From: Clostridia bacterium
GTDB taxonomy: Bacteria; Bacillota; Clostridia; Peptostreptococcales; Anaerovoracaceae
DNA: 64,000 bases
NCBI GenBank assembly: GCA_902363595.1
Contig: CABJAP010000017.1
Coordinates: 1 to 64,000, forward strand
Direction of reading: 5' to 3'
A model generated the notes under the pieces. That model ran no database searches. It saw nothing but the letters and a program-made list of their open reading frames with translations, and was not told the DNA's origin. The position numbers and the translations under genes were made by a program. Shown piece by piece: positions 28,690 to 37,133 of the stretch; position 1 is the first letter of the stretch; every line of letters begins with the position of its first letter.

Positions 28690-28711
28690 GAACATACAAG
28701 GAGGATTTTTT
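28666..28711 (+). terminator. Stem-loop with T-run that contains the spoIIR ribosome-binding site
   Basis: The arms 28666-28680 and 28697-28711 pair over 15 positions (one G-U). The right arm holds AAGGAGG, the spoIIR Shine-Dalgarno, and ends in six Ts that abut the spoIIR ATG at 28712. It looks like an intrinsic terminator of the upstream SPOCS gene and would also hide the spoIIR translation start in any read-through RNA. Confidence 0.75.
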
Positions 28712-29293
28712 ATGAAAAATATCGATCTAAAAGAAAAATGCATTTTAAGCCTGATTCTGGTTATCGTAATGGGATTCGTCCTTTTTTATACATATGAGGA
28801 TGAACCGTCCAATCAATACAGCGGAATCATTCGTTTGCACGTAATTGCCAACAGCGACAGCGCTGATGATCAAAATCTCAAATTAAAAGTGAGGGACCAG
28901 ATTATTAAAGAAGTAGGCAGCCTGGAAAAAAGCCAAGATATTGAACAGTCCCGCAGCTATTTAGAAAATCATCTGAAGGATATGGAAAAGACAGCGGCAA
29001 AAGTAATTGAAGAAAATGGCAAAGAATATGGAGCGGAAGCGGATTTAGGCGTTCGATGGATACCGGCCAAAACCTATGGAGATATGTATTTTCCAGCTGG
29101 AAACTACGAAGCTCTGAATCTTACACTAGGCGAAGGAAAAGGACAAAACTGGTGGTGCGTCTTATTTCCACCCCTGTGCTTGATTGAGGAAGACCAAGAA
29201 GCGATGGATGAGCTGGGGTACACAGAGGATCAGCAGATTGAGATTAAATCCAAGTTAATGGAAATTATCAACGGACCCGGCAAAGATGTTTAA
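28712..29293 (+). CDS. spoIIR: Stage II sporulation protein R
   Basis: A 193-residue secreted signalling protein. An N-terminal membrane/signal segment (about 8-27) is followed by the SpoIIR domain: IIRLHVIANSDSADDQNLKLK, AYLEN-type helices, and WWCVLFPPLCLI near the end. Made in the forespore, it triggers SpoIIGA cleavage of pro-sigma-E in the mother cell. I start at the ATG at 28712, 7 nt after GGAGG; the open frame extends upstream without a signal. Confidence 0.95.
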   Translation: MKNIDLKEKCILSLILVIVMGFVLFYTYEDEPSNQYSGIIRLHVIANSDSADDQNLKLKVRDQIIKEVGSLEKSQDIEQSRSYLENHLKDMEKTAAKVIEENGKEYGAEADLGVRWIPAKTYGDMYFPAGNYEALNLTLGEGKGQNWWCVLFPPLCLIEEDQEAMDELGYTEDQQIEIKSKLMEIINGPGKDV

Positions 29294-29310
29294 AAAAGGT
29301 ATAATAAATA

Positions 29311-29349
29311 CGAAAAGACCGAATTGCTTCCGCAGCTCGGTCTTTTCGC
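29311..29349. terminator. Bidirectional terminator between spoIIR and htrA
   Basis: CGAAAAGACCGA (29311-29322) pairs with TCGGTCTTTTCG (29338-29349); A- and T-rich arms allow function on both strands. It lies between two convergent genes. Confidence 0.75.
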
Positions 29350-29367
29350 ATATCTTATTATTACTTA

Positions 29368-30645
29368 TTAAGAGGAAGTTTTCTCTTCTAGTTTAAGTTT
29401 AATTTCTTTTGACTGTCCATCGCGAAGTACAATATATTTTACCGTATCGCCCACCTTATGTGAGGTAATAATCGATGAAAGGGTATCGATGTTATCAATT
29501 TCTTTTCCATCCACCGAGTAGACCAGATCTCCCTGCTGGAAGCCAGCCTTCTTAGCATTGGATCCGGTTACTTCCTGAATATAAACGCCTCCCGCAGCGC
29601 TTTGCTGTCCGCCGCCGAAAAATCCGTTATTTCCCTGCTGCTGAGACATATCCACATAGGACATCCCCGTAGAAGGCTTTCCTTTTACATAACCGCCTTT
29701 CATCAACTGGCTGGCTACTTCTGCGGCTCGATTAATGGGAATCGCAAATCCAAGGCCCTCCACATCAGAACCGGAGGACTTAGCGACAACTACGCCCACC
29801 AGCTGACCATACTGGTTGAACAATCCGCCTCCCGAATTACCCGGGTTGATGGAGGTATCGGTCTGTAATAGGGACATTGTCTTTCCATCAATGCTGATGG
29901 AGCGGTCCAGGGCGCTTATGATTCCAGCCGTAACTGTGCCGCCCAGCTCACCCAGGGGATTGCCGATCGCTACCGCCAAATCACCTACGTTCAACTGGTC
30001 ACTATTGCCCATAGTGACGGCTGTCAAATTACTTGCATTAATTTTGAGGACCGCTACATCTGTATCTGCATCAGTACCAACCAGCTTTGCTTCATATTCC
30101 TTCTTGTCGCTGGTCGTTACTGTTATTTTATTCGCTCCTGCGATTACATGATTATTGGTAATAATATATCCATTGCTTTTAATAATGACACCGCTGCCGG
30201 CCCCCTCTGTGACATATTGCTGCATCCACGCATCGGCCTGAACGGATTCTGTCTTGATCTCCACCACAGAATCCTGTGCTTTAGCCGTTATTTCCTGGAC
30301 CGTCATTGAACTGCCCGTGGCATCCTCCAGATTAAAGCCAGTCGTCTTGGCATTGGTGGTATTTTCTTTGCCTGCCGAATATTGAGACGAGAGGCCGGCG
30401 TCATTGGCCAGCATGGCCCCTCCAAAGCCGAATGCGCTTGAGAGCAGGACACATACCAGAATGATTGCAGTAAGGCTAGTTCTGGTGAGCTGTACTGGCT
30501 TGCTTTTTTTCTCTTTTTTCTTTTTCGATGACCTGGGACCCATTCCCGGTGCGCCTCCCGGATCACGATCCTCTGTTGGGATCAACTGTCCGGGGTTTGG
30601 GCCGCTGGTGTATCTATATTCATTATTTTCAAAATTGTTATCCAT
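29368..30645 (-). CDS. htrA: HtrA/DegP-like serine protease with PDZ domain
   Basis: A 425-residue S1C protease. Cytoplasmic Pro/Gly/Lys-rich head (1-55), one membrane helix (56-80), trypsin-like domain with H166 (TNNHVI), D196 (DTDVAVL) and S271 (NPGNSGGGL), then one PDZ domain (about 330-420). It degrades or refolds damaged envelope proteins outside the membrane. It stands alone, divergent from hslO, another stress protein, across about 170 bp. Confidence 0.93.
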   Translation of the reverse strand: MDNNFENNEYRYTSGPNPGQLIPTEDRDPGGAPGMGPRSSKKKKEKKSKPVQLTRTSLTAIILVCVLLSSAFGFGGAMLANDAGLSSQYSAGKENTTNAKTTGFNLEDATGSSMTVQEITAKAQDSVVEIKTESVQADAWMQQYVTEGAGSGVIIKSNGYIITNNHVIAGANKITVTTSDKKEYEAKLVGTDADTDVAVLKINASNLTAVTMGNSDQLNVGDLAVAIGNPLGELGGTVTAGIISALDRSISIDGKTMSLLQTDTSINPGNSGGGLFNQYGQLVGVVVAKSSGSDVEGLGFAIPINRAAEVASQLMKGGYVKGKPSTGMSYVDMSQQQGNNGFFGGGQQSAAGGVYIQEVTGSNAKKAGFQQGDLVYSVDGKEIDNIDTLSSIITSHKVGDTVKYIVLRDGQSKEIKLKLEEKTSS

Positions 30646-30812
30646 TGATTTTTCCTCCCTTTATCCGTTTTGTCCTTTTATTGAGATTAATATACACGGA
30701 CTTTATGGTTTTTTTGTGTCGAAACCGTGTAAATCTAAAATAAAGTTATTAATAATTTCTTACAACTATGATAGAATTGAAAGGAAAAGATAAAAAAAGA
30801 GGTATAAGGAAG

Positions 30813-31733
30813 ATGAGCAATACATTAATCGCAATGGATAAAAGCGGATCTTACCGGGTATATCTGGCAATTACTACAGATATGGTCGAAGAGGCGCGCA
30901 ATATACACATGACAACGCCGCTGGCCGCAGCAGGGCTGGGAAGAGTCCTGACAGCAGCCGGTCTTATGGGCATTATGCTGAAAAACCCGCAGGACAAGCT
31001 TACCCTCCAGTTCAAGGGGGAGGGACCAGCCAAACAGATTTTAGCCACAGCGGATGGAACGGGAAAGGTAAAAGGATACATTGCTAACCCAGACGTGGAT
31101 TTACCCCTTACGGAAAAAGGAAAACTGGATGTAGGCGGATCGCTGGGAATAGGAGAATTGACCGTAATCAAAGACCTGGGCTTAAAAGAGCCCTACATGG
31201 GAACCATTGCCCTGGTCAGCGGAGAAATCGCCGAGGACTTGGCAGCTTACTTTTTTATTTCCGAGCAGCAGAATACTTCCGTCGCTTTGGGCGTAAAAAT
31301 AGAAAGGGACTATCATGTAGGAGCAGCGGGCGGAATGATTATTCAAATGATGCCGGGAGCAGAGGAAGGAGCCGTATCCGCGCTGGAGGACATGATTGAA
31401 AACCTGCCTCCGCTGACAACTCTGATTGATGAAGTGAACAAGACATCCGCCGGAAAGAGTGAAGAAGGGATGGTTATGGAGCTGTCCGCGCGCATATTCA
31501 ACGAAATGCCGCAGCAGTATCAGATTCAAAAGCTGGAGACCAGGGATATCACCTGGCGCTGCGATTGCAGCAAGCCCCGCCTTGAACGGGCGCTTATGTC
31601 CATTGGTAAAAAGGATTTGACGGAGATAATCGAAGAAGACGGGCAGGCAGAGCTGCAGTGCCAGTTTTGTCTGAAAGAATATCATTTTAACAAAGAAGAA
31701 TTGGAAAAGATGTTGGAGGAGCTGACTGAATGA
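30813..31733 (+). CDS. hslO: Redox-regulated chaperone Hsp33
   Basis: A 306-residue chaperone that unfolds and becomes active on oxidation. The zinc switch is C-x-C (WRCDCSKPR) and C-x2-C (LQCQFC) in the last 75 residues. I start at the ATG at 30813 (MSNTLIAMDKSGSYR), preceded by AAGGA; the frame is open for 15 more codons without good reason. It overlaps the DUF1934 gene by 4 bp. Confidence 0.94.
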   Translation: MSNTLIAMDKSGSYRVYLAITTDMVEEARNIHMTTPLAAAGLGRVLTAAGLMGIMLKNPQDKLTLQFKGEGPAKQILATADGTGKVKGYIANPDVDLPLTEKGKLDVGGSLGIGELTVIKDLGLKEPYMGTIALVSGEIAEDLAAYFFISEQQNTSVALGVKIERDYHVGAAGGMIIQMMPGAEEGAVSALEDMIENLPPLTTLIDEVNKTSAGKSEEGMVMELSARIFNEMPQQYQIQKLETRDITWRCDCSKPRLERALMSIGKKDLTEIIEEDGQAELQCQFCLKEYHFNKEELEKMLEELTE

Positions 31734-32155
31734 AGAATATTATGATGAAAATTATTGGAACACAGATAACGGCTGATCTGGAAGAAGACCAGCTGGAATT
31801 TATTACCGAAGGCAAGCTGTACGAAAAAGGAGATGCCCTTTATCTCATCTATGATGAAAGCGAAATTTCCGGAATGCCCGGATGCAGGACCCGCCTTAAA
31901 CTGAAAAACGGAACCATAAAGATGAAAAGGGTTGGAAAAAACGTCGGTATAGATACGGAAATCGAATTCGAAAAAGGAAAACGCTATACCGGCTATTATG
32001 ACACACCTTTCGGAGCTATTGCGATGGAGGTTCTCACAAATCACGTGGAAAACAGCGTAACAGCGGAAGGAACGGGACAGCTGGATATTGACTACCATAT
32101 TAGTTTAAAGGGTCTGGCAGAAGGCAGAAATAAATTAAATATTGAACTGATGTAA
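31730..32155 (+). CDS. DUF1934 beta-barrel protein
   Basis: A 141-residue soluble protein of the DUF1934 (YwiB-like) family: alternating beta strands with the conserved ESEISGMPGCRTRLKL block and LTNHVENSV near 108. Lipocalin-like folds are known for this family; its ligand is not known to me. The start overlaps the hslO stop (ATGA), so it is translated together with Hsp33. Confidence 0.8.
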   Translation: MKNIMMKIIGTQITADLEEDQLEFITEGKLYEKGDALYLIYDESEISGMPGCRTRLKLKNGTIKMKRVGKNVGIDTEIEFEKGKRYTGYYDTPFGAIAMEVLTNHVENSVTAEGTGQLDIDYHISLKGLAEGRNKLNIELM

Positions 32156-32188
32156 ATAAACGTGGAAAATGAGGAGGCTTTTTGTATT

Positions 32189-32281
32189 ATGATGAAGCAA
32201 AAAACGATTCGGATAATTGCGATTGCAATTATAGCAGCAATGGTAGTGACCAGCGTGGTTGGCGCGATTGTTTTTCTGTAG
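32189..32281 (+). CDS. 30-residue single-pass membrane peptide
   Basis: MMKQKTIRIIAIAIIAAMVV at the start and VGAIVFL at the end: a basic head followed by one hydrophobic helix. GAGGAGG (32171-32177) precedes the ATG by about 11 nt and the DUF1846 gene begins 16 bp after its stop. The size and shape resemble the Prli42-type small stressosome peptides of Firmicutes, but the likeness is only general. Real translation is suggested by the ribosome site and by fitting exactly between neighbours. Confidence 0.65.
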   Translation: MMKQKTIRIIAIAIIAAMVVTSVVGAIVFL

Positions 32282-32296
32282 AAGGAGAGGAACGTG

Positions 32297-33814
32297 ATGA
32301 CGAAGATAGGATTTGACGCAGAAAAGTATATAGAAGAACAATCCAAGTATATTTTGAAACGGATCAACGAGGGAGAAAGCGAAAGGCTTTATCTGGAGTT
32401 TGGGGGAAAATTAGTGCATGATAAACATGCCATGCGGGTACTCCCCGGTTTTGATGAAAATGCCAAAATTAAATTGCTCCAGAAAATGAAGGACCAAGCA
32501 GAGATTATTATTTGCATCTACTCAGGCGATATCACGACCAGCAAGACGCGTGCTGATTTTGGAATTACCTACGATCTGGAAGTTCTCCGGCTCATCGATA
32601 TGTTTCGAAAATACGACCTAGCCATCAATAGTGTAGTCGTGACCCGCTATGAAGACGATGCCCCCGCAGTCGATATGTTTTTAAACAAATTGGACCGTCG
32701 GGGCATTAAAACGTACAAACATAGATTTACCAAAGGCTATCCCACAGATGTGGATACCATTGTAAGCGATGAAGGGTACGGCGCCAATCCCTATATCCAA
32801 GTGACAAAACCCTTGGTTGTGGTAACCGGACCGGGCGGCGGCAGCGGAAAGCTGGCGACCTGTCTTTCCCAGTTGTATCACGATTATAAACGGGGAACAA
32901 AAGTGCGTTACGCAAAATTTGAAACATTTCCCATCTGGAGCATTCCGCTCAAGCACCCGGTGAATATCGCCTATGAAGCCGCGACCGCCGATCTGAAAGA
33001 CGTGAATATGATCGACTCCTTCCACCTGGAAGCATATGGGGAAATGGCGGTAAACTATAATCGGGACCTGGAAGTTTTCCCAGTCGTCAAGAGGATCATA
33101 GAAAAGATCACTGGTGAAGAGTCGGAATACAAGAGTCCCACCGACATGGGCGTCAACAGGGCCGGGTTTAGCATCATCGATGACGAGGCTGTCAAAGAAG
33201 CAGCCTGCCAGGAAATCATCCGAAGATATCTGACCGCGCTGTGCGATTATAAAAAGGGAAAAATCGATGACGGCGCGCTGGAGCGGTCCAAGCTGTTAAT
33301 GGATGAGCTGGACCTGAAGGTTGAGGACCGGAAGGTGGTCAAGCCAGCCAGAGATTATGCAGAATACAAACGGAACTGTAATGAGCGATATGAGAACGTC
33401 GTCGTCATGTCCTTAGAACTGCCCGGCGGCAGCATTGTGACAGGCCGAAGCTCCAGGAGAATGGTAGCCGCTGCTGCTGCCGTACTCAATGCAATAAAAA
33501 TTCTCTGCGGAATGGCCGACGACATCCACCTCATTTCCCCAAACGTCTTAAAGGGGATCCAGGATATGAAGACGGATATCCTTCTTCATGAAAAGACAAG
33601 CCTTCACTGCGAAGAAATTCTCAGCGCCCTGACCATTTCCGCCGCGACCAACCCGTCCGCAGAAGTAGCCTTGAGCAAACTTCCCTGCCTGAGAGGCTGT
33701 CAGGCCCACTGCACCGCCATTCTCAGCGAGAGGGATGAGCAGACAATCAAAGCCTTGGGGATTGATGTAACCAGCGATCCGGAATATATTACCAACAACC
33801 TTTATTTCAGTTAA
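32297..33814 (+). CDS. DUF1846 family protein (UPF0371)
   Basis: A 505-residue protein that matches DUF1846 throughout: [57 protein letters not shown] (a P-loop-like glycine cluster near 175) and [13 protein letters not shown] near the end. Its reaction is not known to me. A nucleotide-binding role is possible. The start is the ATG at 32297; the GTG directly before it is also in frame. It is the last gene before the catabolic island. Confidence 0.85.
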   Translation: MTKIGFDAEKYIEEQSKYILKRINEGESERLYLEFGGKLVHDKHAMRVLPGFDENAKIKLLQKMKDQAEIIICIYSGDITTSKTRADFGITYDLEVLRLIDMFRKYDLAINSVVVTRYEDDAPAVDMFLNKLDRRGIKTYKHRFTKGYPTDVDTIVSDEGYGANPYIQVTKPLVVVTGPGGGSGKLATCLSQLYHDYKRGTKVRYAKFETFPIWSIPLKHPVNIAYEAATADLKDVNMIDSFHLEAYGEMAVNYNRDLEVFPVVKRIIEKITGEESEYKSPTDMGVNRAGFSIIDDEAVKEAACQEIIRRYLTALCDYKKGKIDDGALERSKLLMDELDLKVEDRKVVKPARDYAEYKRNCNERYENVVVMSLELPGGSIVTGRSSRRMVAAAAAVLNAIKILCGMADDIHLISPNVLKGIQDMKTDILLHEKTSLHCEEILSALTISAATNPSAEVALSKLPCLRGCQAHCTAILSERDEQTIKALGIDVTSDPEYITNNLYFS

Positions 33815-33848
33815 TATACCCACCAGACAGAGAAAGGCGGTGAATGTT

Positions 33849-35465
33849 TTGTTAAACTTCAATGAAGAATACGAGAAACAGCTGATTGAAGCTTTTCAAC
33901 ATTTTGTTCGCAATGAACCTTATGATTATTCGTTTATCCGCCCGGAAATATATGATTCATGGGTGAGATCGAGGCAGTTTGAAATCGAATATAATTCACC
34001 TGTGAAAATTAAAAAGTTAGATGAAAAGGAAAGAAAAAAACTTGTTCAAGAAAACGCCGTATTGATCGAAACGGCGAGAAAACATTTGAATAAGATTTAT
34101 GATGTGATAAAGCCGACAGGGTATTATATCTTTATCAGTGACGATCGGGGATATTTGCTGGATATTATCAGCGATAAAGATCTGCTGAGCCAGTACGAGT
34201 ACGATCCCTCTCTGGTCGTCGGCGCCAGCAGAAATGAACGGTATGTGGGTACAAATGCCATCGGGACTTGTCTGCAAGAGAAAAAACCCATGGTTTTCTG
34301 GGGAGAAGAACATTATAATCTAGTACATAAAAAATATACCTGTTCCGGAGCTCCCATCCACGGGGCAGATGGAGAGATCATCGGGGCCATGTCCTTAACG
34401 GGAAGAAAAGAGGACTATCAGGAACATACCCTGGGCATTGTAATTTCCATCGTCGATGCCATAGAAGCGGAACTGAAGAGCAGAACGACAAAGAAAGAGC
34501 CGTCTTCTACCGAATATACCTTTGACAATCTGATCGGCCAGTGCAAGGAGATAAAAGAGCTGAAGGAGATCGCCAAGCAGGTGGCCAAGATCGACGCACC
34601 GATTCTCTTATGGGGAGAAAGCGGAACTGGCAAGGAAGTGCTGGCTCAATCCATTCACAATGAAAGCCGGCGGAAATCCGGGCCTTTTATCGGCATTAAC
34701 TGCGGGGCTATTCCCCGGGAACTGATCGAAAGTGAACTTTTTGGCTATGAAGGAGGATCCTTTACCGGCGCCAGCCGGGGAGGGCGTTCGGGCAAGCTGG
34801 AGGCCGCCTCAGGAGGAACTCTCTTTTTAGATGAAGTGGAGAGCATGCCCTTGGACGCCCAAATAAAATTGCTGCGGGTTCTTTCCACCTTTAAAGTGAC
34901 GAGGGTGGGGTCAAACAAGGAAATACCCATTGATATCAGGATTATTTCCGCCAGCAAGAGCGATCTCTATCTGGAAGCGGAGCAGGGTAGGTTCCGCGAG
35001 GATTTATATTACCGAATCAACACCATTACCCTGAAGATACCGCCCCTGCGCAAAAGGAACGGAGATATCCGCCTGCTGGCCGACCACTATATTGAGCGGC
35101 TGAAAAAGGATATGGGGTTGAACAAATTGAGCATTCCCAAGAGCTTTTACGATATGCTGGAGAATTACGACTGGAAGGGAAATGTAAGAGAACTGAGAAA
35201 TATCCTGGAAGGCGTAATCGCCATGTCCAAGGAAGGGGAAGAAATAAATACGTCCATGCTTCCGGACCGTATGGTTAACAAAACAAGAAATAACCATCTG
35301 CGCAATACCCGGCTGAAAGAAGTTGAAATCGAGATCATAAAAAATGAGATTGAACGGGCCAATGGCAACCTGAGCGCTGCGGCTAAGGCCCTAGGGATCG
35401 CCAGAAGCACCCTCTATCAAAAGTTAAAAAACAACACTGAGTTATCAGAGTATTTAAAAAAGTGA
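33849..35465 (+). CDS. Sigma-54-dependent activator with GAF domain (AcoR type)
   Basis: A 538-residue enhancer-binding protein. N-terminal sensory part with GAF features (GTNAIGTCLQEKKPMVFWGEEHY shortened in family as GTNAIG, residues about 135-155), AAA+ domain (WGESGTGKE near 260, ESELFGYEGGSFTGAS, GTLFLDEVESMP), and C-terminal Fis helix-turn-helix (LSAAAKALGIARSTLYQKL). The sigma-54 contact loop is GSFTGA rather than GAFTGA, a tolerated variant. The start may be TTG (33849) or GTG (33840). The stop lies within the first regulatory dyad. It is the likely regulator of the sigma-54 promoters downstream. Confidence 0.9.
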   Translation: MLNFNEEYEKQLIEAFQHFVRNEPYDYSFIRPEIYDSWVRSRQFEIEYNSPVKIKKLDEKERKKLVQENAVLIETARKHLNKIYDVIKPTGYYIFISDDRGYLLDIISDKDLLSQYEYDPSLVVGASRNERYVGTNAIGTCLQEKKPMVFWGEEHYNLVHKKYTCSGAPIHGADGEIIGAMSLTGRKEDYQEHTLGIVISIVDAIEAELKSRTTKKEPSSTEYTFDNLIGQCKEIKELKEIAKQVAKIDAPILLWGESGTGKEVLAQSIHNESRRKSGPFIGINCGAIPRELIESELFGYEGGSFTGASRGGRSGKLEAASGGTLFLDEVESMPLDAQIKLLRVLSTFKVTRVGSNKEIPIDIRIISASKSDLYLEAEQGRFREDLYYRINTITLKIPPLRKRNGDIRLLADHYIERLKKDMGLNKLSIPKSFYDMLENYDWKGNVRELRNILEGVIAMSKEGEEINTSMLPDRMVNKTRNNHLRNTRLKEVEIEIIKNEIERANGNLSAAAKALGIARSTLYQKLKNNTELSEYLKK

Positions 35466-35466
35466 C

Positions 35467-35490
35467 CGAATTCCGACATTTTGTCCGATT
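35467..35490. promoter_or_regulatory. Candidate activator site UAS1
   Basis: The imperfect dyad AATTCCGACA, 4 nt, GTCCGATT spans 35469-35490, directly after the activator's stop codon and about 130 bp before the -24/-12 promoter at 35620. It matches UAS2 (41564) and resembles the dyad at 60177. Confidence 0.55.
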
Positions 35491-35564
35491 TTCGTACAAT
35501 GGAACGTGACTGCTCATAGAACGGGGTGGCAACTTCTATTCAATGAATAAAAATATAAATGAAA

Positions 35565-35597
35565 AGAAAGCTTGAAAGCGCAAGCTTTCTTTTTTTA
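35565..35597 (+). terminator. Intrinsic terminator after the activator gene
   Basis: AGAAAGCTTG (35565-35574) pairs perfectly with CAAGCTTTCT (35581-35590) across a 6-nt loop, followed by seven Ts. It lies between UAS1 and the sigma-54 promoter. Confidence 0.88.
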
Positions 35598-35619
35598 TGA
35601 AAAATTATTCAGAATATTT

Positions 35620-35634
35620 TGGCACATATTTTGC
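35620..35634 (+). promoter_or_regulatory. Sigma-54 (-24/-12) promoter of the ABC operon
   Basis: TGGCACATATTTTGC: the GG and GC doublets are exactly 10 nt apart and match TGGCAC-N5-TTGC in full. The lipoprotein gene starts 66 bp further. The flank AGAATATTTTGGCA is nearly repeated at the next sigma-54 promoter. Confidence 0.88.
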
Positions 35635-35699
35635 GCTTAATAATGGAAACAGACAATATGAAGCAATGGCTAGCAGCAAACAATGAAAGGAGAAGTAAA

Positions 35700-37037
35700 A
35701 TGAGCAAGAGAAAAATGAGAATCCTGGCAATTTTAATGGTAATCGGGTTAATGATTACCTGCCTGGCCGGTTGCGGAGGCAGTGAGGAAGGAACTGCAGA
35801 GAAAGAGCTAAGCGCCGATGAGGCGAAAACCGAACTCTACGGCATGCTTCCTGACACATGCCTTTCCGGCTTTCTCGATCCCACATCTTTGGAAGATCGT
35901 TCTAACATTGATAAGGCACTGCCATTTAAACCCAAAGATCCAAAGCACGTAGTGATCGGCTGGACAGAGCAGACCCAGGGAGATCCCTGGTTCGTATCAG
36001 TAAAAGAATCTGCCGAAAAATGGGCAAAAAAATATGGGTATACCCTCTATTTTGATGTGGCGGATTTTGAACTTTCCAAGCAGAGCGCCCATATCGATTC
36101 CTATATTTCCAGAGGCGTGGACGTAATCGTTATTGACCCGGTGGATGTAACCGGAATCGCAGCGGACATTGAACGTGCAGTCAAAGCGGGTATTCCATGT
36201 ATCGGATTCGGTTCTGAAATTTTCGGCGCTCCCGTGGTAACCACCATCAATGCCAATATCTTTTCCGTCGGCTATTCGGCTGGAAAATATACAGCCAGTC
36301 AGTTTGATAAAGAGGAACAGATCAACATGGGTATCGTTCTTGGCATCATGGGAAACTCCACAGCTGAAACCCGCGTAAACGGCATGCTCAGCGGCATGAT
36401 CTATGAACGGGCCCAGCAGAGAGGTGTTGAATACACCATGGAACAGGCAACCCTGGACGCCACAAAGCTGTTTAACGATTTAAGGAAAAAAGGAACCTTT
36501 GAATCAGAAAAATGGAACATGGCCTGCTTGGGATCAGGTGAAGGAAACTGGACCTTTGAAGGCGGAATCGATGTGGCCGAACCAATCATCGCAGCCAACC
36601 AAGATAAGCTAAACCTCTTTATCGGAGAAAACGATTTCCAGGGGCTGGGAGCAGCTCAGGCACTGAAAAATTACGGTCTCACCGATAAAGTCCTGGTAGC
36701 ATGCCCAGGAAACGGAATGAAGACCGAGCTGGAAAAGGTAAAAGACGGGACGCTCCTGTGTGACGGCCCCCATAACGGCCAGGCCTTTGCTATGGAAACC
36801 ATCAATTTCATAAAAGAACTGGCAGAGGGGACCAACAAATGGGATGCCAACAACCTGCCCATGCTGACCGCGTTCAAAGCTTTTAACATCAACAGAGATA
36901 CCATGGATACTTACTGGGATGACGATAAGGAAAACCTGTATCACAAAACAGCTCCGCTGGAAGTGCTGACGGTTCCCGAAGTCATCAAAGCGATCGAAGA
37001 CGGTACTTATTATGAAGAATGGGTTCCGTCCAAATAA
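35700..37037 (+). CDS. Sugar ABC transporter substrate-binding lipoprotein
   Basis: A 445-residue type-1 periplasmic-binding protein. Signal peptide with lipobox LAGC (cysteine near residue 25), then the ribose/galactose-binding fold (HVVIGWTEQTQGDPWFVSV, RGVDVIVIDPVDV, ANQDKLNLFIGENDFQGLGA). About 100 residues longer than RbsB. I start at the ATG at 35700, 8 nt after AAAGGAG. It captures a sugar or polyol outside the cell; which one is not seen. First gene of the sigma-54 operon; a GC-rich hairpin follows it. Confidence 0.9.
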   Translation: MSKRKMRILAILMVIGLMITCLAGCGGSEEGTAEKELSADEAKTELYGMLPDTCLSGFLDPTSLEDRSNIDKALPFKPKDPKHVVIGWTEQTQGDPWFVSVKESAEKWAKKYGYTLYFDVADFELSKQSAHIDSYISRGVDVIVIDPVDVTGIAADIERAVKAGIPCIGFGSEIFGAPVVTTINANIFSVGYSAGKYTASQFDKEEQINMGIVLGIMGNSTAETRVNGMLSGMIYERAQQRGVEYTMEQATLDATKLFNDLRKKGTFESEKWNMACLGSGEGNWTFEGGIDVAEPIIAANQDKLNLFIGENDFQGLGAAQALKNYGLTDKVLVACPGNGMKTELEKVKDGTLLCDGPHNGQAFAMETINFIKELAEGTNKWDANNLPMLTAFKAFNINRDTMDTYWDDDKENLYHKTAPLEVLTVPEVIKAIEDGTYYEEWVPSK

Positions 37038-37062
37038 GCAAATCTATCTTATTTGAACCAAT

Positions 37063-37089
37063 AGGCCCGGAGGATATGCCTTCGGGCCT
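37063..37089 (+). other. Intercistronic hairpin after the binding-protein gene
   Basis: AGGCCCG (37063-37069) pairs with CGGGCCT (37083-37089), with no U-run. Such stems after the first gene of ABC operons often protect the upstream mRNA and raise the binding-protein to transporter ratio. Confidence 0.6.
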
Positions 37090-37133
37090 GTATTCCAAAA
37101 GAGAACTACCGTTATAGGAAAGAGGAGAGCATC

